Source: Chiua virens
Lineage: Eukaryota > Basidiomycota > Agaricomycetes > Boletales > Boletaceae
Direction: 5' to 3'
Length of the DNA stretch: 64,000 bases
NCBI GenBank assembly: GCA_019787685.1
Contig: JAHNUO010000008.1
Coordinates: forward strand, 1,488,001-1,552,000
The notes beneath the pieces are model-generated. The model was not told the DNA's origin. It worked only from the letters and a program-made list of their open reading frames with translations, and searched no databases. Positions 58,044 to 64,000 of the stretch are shown here, in pieces. The position numbers and the translations under genes were made by a program. The number at the start of each line of letters is the position of its first letter. The stretch's first letter is position 1.

Positions 58044-60010
58044 ACAGATGACAGTTAATAACAGGTTGGTCATCCTCCCTTGTCCTCATTGATCCACAGG
58101 TCTGACCCCTCATTTCAAGAACTTGATCATGGTTTCTTGCTGGATGTGTGATGGATGTGAGGACTGACGAACAATCTAGGCCTGCTCTTGCCAGTGATGG
58201 TTCCCAAACTACATGTCACGAAAGGTGAGTGACGTGCTGCACGGTGAAGAAATTAAGAACAGGCTGGTGTGACAGGAACAGGGTTAGTAGAACTGTCAGA
58301 TAGAAAGAAAAGGGATGGGCGCGAGTATGGCTCGTCCCAAGGGGTTCTGAGGTTGGAGACGAAGTGTCAAGGCGTTGACAGGAGCTTTGAAAGCAATCCG
58401 GACGCGTTCCCGGGTGAAACCGTACGAAGGTCGACAAAACCGGCCGAAACGCGGACAGTTGGATAGTTCGGCGACAAGGCAGAGACTCGAGCACAACGGT
58501 GATCGAGTACGAGTAAGGGCGGATAGAGAAGATAGATAACCGGGCGAGGCGACTTAGGACACGCGAGAAAACGGGGATCGAAAGATGAAATTTTTATTTA
58601 CGAACACAAATTTTATAGTCTCAGGTATTCCCCGGGACTTTTACAGCGGATAAAGTATCGAATAAATAAGGGAAGCGTACGTATACGGAGCCGACTCTCA
58701 TGGAGATCGACCCGTGAAAAGGAAAACAATGTTCTGTCAAGGTGGGATAAGGTTTGATCCGTGAATCAATGGACTACCTTTAAAACGTCATACGACCCGA
58801 CTATCCGTTCCTTATAACCAATCGGATACGTGTCGATAACACGGAACCGTCTAAAAAAATCTAAGAAGGTACGAAATAAAATAGAAATTGGACAAAAGAG
58901 AGTTGATTAGTGTACGTCGTGCGATCCCGATCGAGCAACCCGATTCGGTCACCTCGCGCGAAAACGTGTAGGAACGAAGAACAAAACATACGAATATGGG
59001 TTGGATCCACTCGGATGGACACGGGACCACGACGGACGGGTAGGACAATCGATATGGGCAATCCGGGCATCCTGTAAACAAAGCGGGAACACGGGTTTAT
59101 CACCTCAAGGGATCATTGACTCCTACAACGGTGAATGATACATTGGACACTGACACATTACTTCTTCAGGTGTTGACCCTTGGAAAAGATTATAGAGCCA
59201 GTCACACCCTTGCCACCACTCTTTCCTGATGCAGGTCCAGCACCGAAGGGACAGCTGTTCCTGCAAAGTGTTGAGCAAGAAGATTTGGAAGAGATTAGAA
59301 AAAAATGGGCCGCAGAGCTATGAGCCCTTGTTGAGTGGGTGGAAAGTGAACGGGTGAAGCAAAAATAAGCAGGCCAGGATCATGATGATGGTCAAATGTG
59401 CAGGCCCAAGTGCTGAGGACTATGGTGCCAACCATTGTCCTTTGGTTGAGAGTGCTCTTGTATAGTACTGTGATAAATGCCAATATTTCCTGGGTCTGTG
59501 TGAGAGTCAGGAAGAGACAAAACTACTTGTTTATGAGATGATACCATCAATGATCAGTGGCATTGATCAAATGGACTGCCTCAAAAACTAATTGTCTCCC
59601 TAAACGGGACCAGAACGGCAGCCTTCTTCTCTTGGGATACAGATCAAATGTATGAATGGGTTGAGGTTGAGACAGTTAGCAAACCAGCCACTGGAGCTCC
59701 GAGTCGTGGCAAGTCATCAGGCTGGCCACAGTACTGGGAATGTTTCAAGTTCCTGAGGGCATAGTAATGTGCTGGAACTCTCCTGATCAGGAACGCTGTC
59801 ATCCTACTTCAAGTTGCAGTATGGACAATGATGGCGACAGTTCAGGGTTTCAACCACTGAGTCTAGTCAAGTCAGAACTTTATTGGAATCCACAACTAAA
59901 TGAATGTGCTCTTCACTATCGACCATATGTAATAACACTGTGTTAGAATTTCCATTAGTGATGTGTCACCTTGGGTATCTTTTTGCCTCTCTTCCTTTTC
60001 ATCTACCCTA
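58044..60010 (+). pseudogene. Right part of the duplicated segment (copy 2): decayed SAP-gene remnant
   Basis: 58044-58244 matches 35145-35240 joined directly to 36200-36285, so exons 2-4 of the SAP-like gene are deleted. 59128-60010 matches 36285-37013. The last exon is readable but carries a TGA (GAGCTATGAGCC near 59315) and a shifted start. Differences from copy 1 are mostly CpG transitions. An LTR-like element (58245-59127) sits between the two parts. Confidence 0.85.
58245..59127 (-). mobile_element. LTR-like insertion, CpG-rich, 883 bp
   Basis: Flanked by ACGG (58241-58244 and 59128-59131). Read on the minus strand it begins TGTAGGAGTC and ends CTTCA, sharing the TGTAGGAG start and a GAGACTATAAAATTT promoter word with the other LTR-like sequences, but its body is different. 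Unlike everything around it, it is full of CpGs, so it probably arrived after the surrounding sequence had been mutated. No coding frame is present. Confidence 0.75.
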
Positions 60011-60284
60011 GGGCTGCGTGAAAAACTCCCAAGTTTTTAACTACCCCTGTTTTTGACATGTTAAAAACTAGTTTAAAACTTGTCCGAAACTCAGGGCCCA
60101 AAAATTGGTGTCAAAAACTTGTCAAAAACCTCCCATATGACAGGTGACTGACAGGTGATGGAACGTAGAAAGTCAGGCAAATTTTGAGTCTTTTTGAGCA
60201 TGTCCTCTTGAAGCATTCCCACTGGCTTGATGTGGTCCCTAGGCTGACTGCATGCTGCCTTATCTCATCTACTGGAATCACTAC
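60011..60284. other. A/T-rich spacer with repeated AAAACTT words
   Basis: Several AAAAACT and TTTTTAAC words at 60030-60130. No gene signal. Confidence 0.4.
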
Positions 60285-61064
60285 TGTGGTGTCCCAATCA
60301 TGGTCAATACAATTTTGAACACTACACACCAGATCCCAAAAAGGTCGAACTCTATGGGACAACAGAAGCTGCACTCAACCATACTCTGGAGGTTGCTTTT
60401 GCACCTCATGGACGAAGAAATGATGACGCACCTTGCCAGTTCAAACTTGTCAAGCGAGGTCCTGGCCTTGTTGCAGTTATGGATATGCTCGAATGTGAGC
60501 TAAGAATTGCACCCAACTCTGCAATCCTTCAGAAGTGGGTGGACAACCTCTTACAGGTTGCAGAGTACCACTATACTAGAGTTGCAAATATTGTAGTAAG
60601 TGCATCAGTCTCATTATTACGACCACTAGAAAGTTACTTACTGTGATCATGCTGAACCAGATACCCAAATCCCCAGGTCTGAATGTTGCACCACATCAGT
60701 GGAACAGCCTCCACACTATTGAAAGTCTGGGCTTGCCACATGAGCAAATCAATGTCCAGGCTCACAAAAACTATCTCAATTGGCTTCATTTGATGGAAAT
60801 TTTACCTTGTGAAATTCTGAGAAGTTTAGAGGCAGGATTTTTTTTCAAAAATCTGTCCAGTTCTAGACAGTTGGGAACCTTTCTGTCAGAAACTGTCCAG
60901 AGCTGTCCAGCACTGTCCAGATAATGGTCAGTTTGCTGATGCACATGCCCACTGGGTCCAGCCTCAGGCTGCCCAGGTCCTCTCTGAGCTGAATGATGGA
61001 AGCTCTCAGCCAGCACCAGATAAGAGCATGGACTCAGACAATGTCACTGAGATCAACCCATCTG
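60285..61064 (+). CDS. Fragment of an unknown gene, cut by element 2
   Basis: A frame without its own start codon, open from about 60285 to 60598, reads PNHGQYNFEHYTPDPKK.., EAALNHTLEVAFAPHGRRND, QFKLVKRGPGLVAVMDM.. and RIAPNSAILQKWVDNLLQVA, then a GTAAGT donor. Later patches (IPKSPGLNVAPHQWNSLHT near 60661 and HWVQPQAAQVLSELNDG near 60950) and an acidic SDNVTEINPS end exactly where element 2 begins. I do not recognise it; the content is too regular to be chance. It may be a host gene or an older repeat-family gene, now 3'-truncated by the insertion. Confidence 0.45.
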
Positions 61065-61691
61065 TGTTACGATAGCTCTGGGTAGGAACTAGCGTAGCTG
61101 CAAAAGCGCTAAGTGTCAAGTGGCTGTGATAACTCGAACAACCACCACTTGATACGTGGCGCACTGTAAGAGTTCAAGGAGGTCTGCTGTTAGCGGTTTG
61201 CTAACAGTGGAATCAAGATAGAACTCAGGCGTTGCTGAGAGCGTCCTGTTGGGAATCTATACCCGAAGGACCAAGGGGTCTTCCTCTTGTGATCGAGGTG
61301 GAACCTAGGCGTTGGCTGTAGGTGTCGAGAGTCAAGGGTCAAGGAGGTCACAGGGGGGTTCCCGAGTGGAGGCAGGGATACTCAGCTAGATTGCGGGTAC
61401 TACAGAAGTACAGTGGTACAGAGGGAGTATCGCTGCGAGGTATATATGTTTGATATAAAGGGGTGTTCCAATGAAGAGAGGAACCAAGCAAAGGGAACAA
61501 AAGTGAAGTAGGGATACTTCGTGAGAAGAGGGAGTCATATGATGACGACCGATGAAGAAACAAAGAAAGCTACCATGCTATGGAGTGATGTGATCTCCAC
61601 AAGTATGGGAAGTGGATCATAGAGCAGAAGAGCTAGGTAAGAGTCCATTGGGGAAATGGAGTCGACAAGGCAAAAGAGAAAAGTTGTAACA
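61065..61691 (-). repeat. 3' LTR of element 2 (627 bp)
   Basis: On the minus strand it starts TGTTACAAC and ends ATCGTAACA. Its 3' half is recognisably related to the LTR of element 1 (the shared words around the AACCACCACTTGATA block). A purine-rich tract with GGGGTAA lies immediately before its start, as needed for plus-strand priming. Confidence 0.9.
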
Positions 61692-62312
61692 TTACCCCAG
61701 TGCTAGGGGTCGAGATGCCAAGCGAAGACAATCCTAAGGGTCCCAGAGGCTCGGGAACAAGCGAGGAGAGGATCTGGACAAAAGAAAGGCGTCCAAGGAG
61801 TGGTCAGGTATGACCAGGAGGGGATGCGACAAAGATGCGCATATCTCGAGGAAGAGTGAGGCGATCAAGGCGATCAGGATGGCGATGGAAAGCTAGGAGC
61901 GATGGCTATCCAATGGTGTAAGAATCGAAGGATCTGACGCGGTAGATCAAGAGATATAGCAAGTTTGATAAGGGGGTCGATGGAGGGTCAGAGAGTGGAA
62001 GCAGTTGTAGGCTCGTGCTAAGGAGCAGGCAGGTCTGCAATGAAGCAGGGGCAGAGGATGGTCAGGGGAGACCGAGAGGACACTCAGTGAAGAGGTCAAT
62101 GAGGGGTTCGAAGATCAAGGGATCAGTGATGACCGAAGAAGAATGGGAGACACTCAATGAAGAGGTCAACAAGGGTTCAATGATCAAGAGTGTTTGCAGG
62201 GGGGCGCATACGGAAGATGGACCAGGGCTGTAGATCCCTCAGACCAAGCAAGTCTAGAGCAGGATATCCCGGTGTGATCCTGGCAAGACCCTCAAATGGG
62301 AGTAGATCAAGG
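61692..62312 (-). other. Untranslated tail between the pol stop and 3' LTR of element 2
   Basis: About 620 bp, purine-rich on the plus strand. A 72-codon frame on the plus strand looks like chance. It does not contain the extra frame seen in element 1. Confidence 0.5.
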
Positions 62313-64000
62313 TCAAGGCTGCACAGCAAGTTTGTGCAGGAGCGGTGGGTCAAGACTGAGACTGGTGGTGGTGGTCTGAGCAGGGAACAAGGTGGTCGTG
62401 GTGGTGGTTGGGTGATCGAGCCAGACTGAGGGGAAGTCCTTGGGGTAGAGGTGCTTATAAGCATCGACTGTGTCCTTGGCATTACCCAAATTGGACTCGG
62501 GTTCCCATGAGTCATCGGAGGCGGAGTATCCTTTCCATCGGATCAGGAACTTGCAGTTCCGTGGGTTCCTGTTGTGTTTCAAGATCCACTCGATCTCGTA
62601 TTCTTCTTCTCCAGCGATAAGGTCCGGAGGTGGTTTCAGGAAGTTGTGGCCGTATGTCTCTGTTTCGTGATAGGGCGATAACAGAGAAGCATGGAAGACC
62701 AGGTGGATCTTCCAGGTCTTGGGAAGGCGGAGGCGGTAGGTGAGTGGAGAGAGGACTTCCGTGATGGTAAAGGGTCCTTCTCGGCGGGATGCGAGTTTTG
62801 GAGAGAGGAGTTCCTGTTTCAAATTGTGGGCTTCCAACCAGACCAGATCTCCTTTGGCGAAGGGTTTGAACTTCTTGAAGGAGCGGGCTTTCATGGCCTG
62901 GTGGGCGAGTTCGTGGGCGGCAAGGGCTTCATTGCAGGCAGCGGAGAGGGTTCTGAGGCGTTCCTCGACGGCAGGGAGTTTAGTTTCCGCGATGATGGCA
63001 GGTAAGGGTCTGGGTTCGTAGCCCATCATCAGGAAGAAGGGGGATTTTCCTGTGACGGAGTGAGGGCAGTGGTTGTGGGCAAATTCGGCCATGGGAATTA
63101 GGTCGGCCCAGGACGTGGGATTGTTCTGGCAATACATGCGCAGATAGGTTTTGACTTCCTGGTTGACTCGTTCTGTCTCGCCGTCTGATTGAGGGTGATA
63201 GGCGGTCGAGAGGGAGAGTTTGTAACCGATCAGTCGGGCAAGTTCTTTGGTGAAAGCGGATGCGAATTGCGGTCCGCGATCGGAAATAATCTTGTCGTAG
63301 AGGCCGAAACGCGTGTATACCTTGTGAAAAAAGAGGCATGCTATACCCGCGGAGTCAGCCGTTTTCATGGTTGGGCAAAGAATTACCCCCTTCGTAAGGC
63401 TGTGGTCAACCACGACCATAAGAGAGTCGTAGCCCTCCGCAGAGATGGGCAGGTCAGTGATGAGGTCCATGGAGATATTCTGGAAGGGGCGAGAACACGC
63501 AGAGGGGATTGGAGAGAGGGGCGGGGAGGTTGGGTGAGTGTTGACCTTCTGCTGCTGGCAGGTGGCACAACCGGAGACGTAGGAGCGGACGAAGGAGGCG
63601 AGGCCTGGCCACCAGAACTCGGCAGCGACGAGCTGGCAGGTTTTCAAGAAGCCAGGGTGTCCAGCGGAGTGAGAGTCATGGTGGCAAGCGACGATTTGTT
63701 GCCGCAGGTTCAGGTCAGGGGGAATGTAGACACGGCCCTGATAGGTCAGGATGCCGGCGTCGTATTTCCAATCTGAGAGGCAGGCGCGGAAGGACAACGG
63801 GAGGCCGCCGTCCATGGCGTTCAAGGTATCAAGGACGAGAGGGTCATCCGCTGAAGATTTGGCGATGAGGGATTGGAGGTCGAGGGTGATGAGGTTGACG
63901 AAAACGTTGTCCGGGAGGAGGGTAACATTCTCGTTATCAGGGTCCAAGGTGATATGGTCGGGACGGTGGGATAGCGCGTCGGGACCGTCAAGGAGTTTTC
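62313..64000 (-). CDS. Integrase and chromodomain part of pol, element 2 (5' end outside window)
   Basis: Inserts element DNA into the host chromosome; the chromodomain is thought to guide it to marked chromatin. The frame is open from the window edge to the stop at 62313, beginning in the tether after RNase H (LDGPDALSHRPDHI). The HHCC finger reads HHDSHSAGH with CATCQQQK. The DDE core shows MDLITDLP, IISDRGPQF and HPQSDGETERVNQ, all three acidic residues present. The GPFTITEV.. PLTYRLRLPKTWKIH block leads into the chromodomain EEEYEIEWILKHN.. FLIRWKGYSASDDSWEPE. A Thr-rich tail follows. The part in view looks functional. Confidence 0.95.
   Translation of the reverse strand, partial: KLLDGPDALSHRPDHITLDPDNENVTLLPDNVFVNLITLDLQSLIAKSSADDPLVLDTLNAMDGGLPLSFRACLSDWKYDAGILTYQGRVYIPPDLNLRQQIVACHHDSHSAGHPGFLKTCQLVAAEFWWPGLASFVRSYVSGCATCQQQKVNTHPTSPPLSPIPSACSRPFQNISMDLITDLPISAEGYDSLMVVVDHSLTKGVILCPTMKTADSAGIACLFFHKVYTRFGLYDKIISDRGPQFASAFTKELARLIGYKLSLSTAYHPQSDGETERVNQEVKTYLRMYCQNNPTSWADLIPMAEFAHNHCPHSVTGKSPFFLMMGYEPRPLPAIIAETKLPAVEERLRTLSAACNEALAAHELAHQAMKARSFKKFKPFAKGDLVWLEAHNLKQELLSPKLASRREGPFTITEVLSPLTYRLRLPKTWKIHLVFHASLLSPYHETETYGHNFLKPPPDLIAGEEEYEIEWILKHNRNPRNCKFLIRWKGYSASDDSWEPESNLGNAKDTVDAYKHLYPKDFPSVWLDHPTTTTTTLFPAQTTTTSLSLDPPLLHKLAVQP

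Larger units (their letters stand above)
61065..64000 (-). mobile_element. Ty3/gypsy element 2, minus strand, runs off the right edge
   Basis: The 3' LTR lies at 61065-61691 and the integrase-chromodomain frame at 62313-64000, with the upstream domains outside the window. It belongs to the same broad lineage as element 1 (similar integrase and chromodomain) but has a distinct LTR, keeps its CpGs and has no stop in the visible coding part, so it is younger. The target duplication cannot be checked because the other end is missing. Confidence 0.92.

Overview
This window is nuclear DNA of a filamentous basidiomycete, most likely an Agaricomycete. The genes are cut by many short introns of about 45-70 nt with GTRNGT donors and CTRAY-like branch sites. 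The gene set fits: a DUF6534-type membrane protein, an Argonaute, a laccase, a GH3 beta-glucosidase, a CYP monooxygenase, a chromodomain Ty3/gypsy element and long Ser/Thr-rich secreted proteins. I had no searches, so family names rest on motifs that I could read after splicing the exons by hand. The species cannot be named.

Left part (1-40 kb), gene-rich and CpG-normal. 1-1685 (-) DUF6534-like membrane protein, running off the left edge; 5.8-8.7 kb (+) Argonaute; 9.2-11.3 kb (-) laccase; 11.7-12.8 kb (-) a poorly supported unknown gene; 12.8-14.4 kb (-) Mak11/PAK1IP1 WD40 protein; 16.7-20.2 kb (+) GH3 beta-glucosidase; 20.8-22.7 kb (+) secreted Ser/Thr-rich protein; 22.9-23.8 kb (-) tubulin cofactor B; 24.1-27.0 kb (+) large P-loop NTPase with one frameshift; 27.1-28.0 kb (-) coiled-coil plus membrane segment, also frameshifted; 28.2-30.0 kb (+) DGAT2; 31.1-33.2 kb (+) P450; 35.2-36.5 kb (+) SAP-like coiled-coil protein; about 37.0-38.9 kb (+) a second coiled-coil/Ser-Arg-rich protein. 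Laccase and GH3 suggest secreted plant-biomass breakdown. DGAT2 makes storage lipid. TBCB and Mak11 are housekeeping genes. No operon-like logic is expected or seen.

Right part (40-64 kb), a repeat island with strong CpG depletion. A G-domain (GTPase-like) gene at 40.1-44.5 kb enters it. Its seventh intron is replaced by a 2.2-kb array of 26 units of 85 bp. Every unit looks like a complete spliceosomal intron (GTAAGT, a CTGAT branch site, a pyrimidine tract, TAG), separated from the next by exactly 3 nt. Three more unlike introns continue the same 3-nt spacing. This is the most unusual structure in the window.

Beyond it lie a decayed minus-strand coding region (44.9-46.7 kb), a solo LTR (46.8-47.5 kb), and a second copy of the 34.5-37.0 kb segment. 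That copy has been split by a complete but mutated Ty3/gypsy element (48331-58038, TSD CCATC) and by a CpG-rich LTR-like insert (58245-59127, TSD ACGG). The gypsy 3' LTR itself holds an insert (TSD ATGA) that holds another solo LTR. A second gypsy element (61065 to beyond 64000, minus strand) keeps an intact integrase-chromodomain frame. The first element's coding region carries C-to-T stops, and reverse transcriptase and RNase H Asp-to-Asn changes, as expected from CpG deamination or RIP-like mutation.
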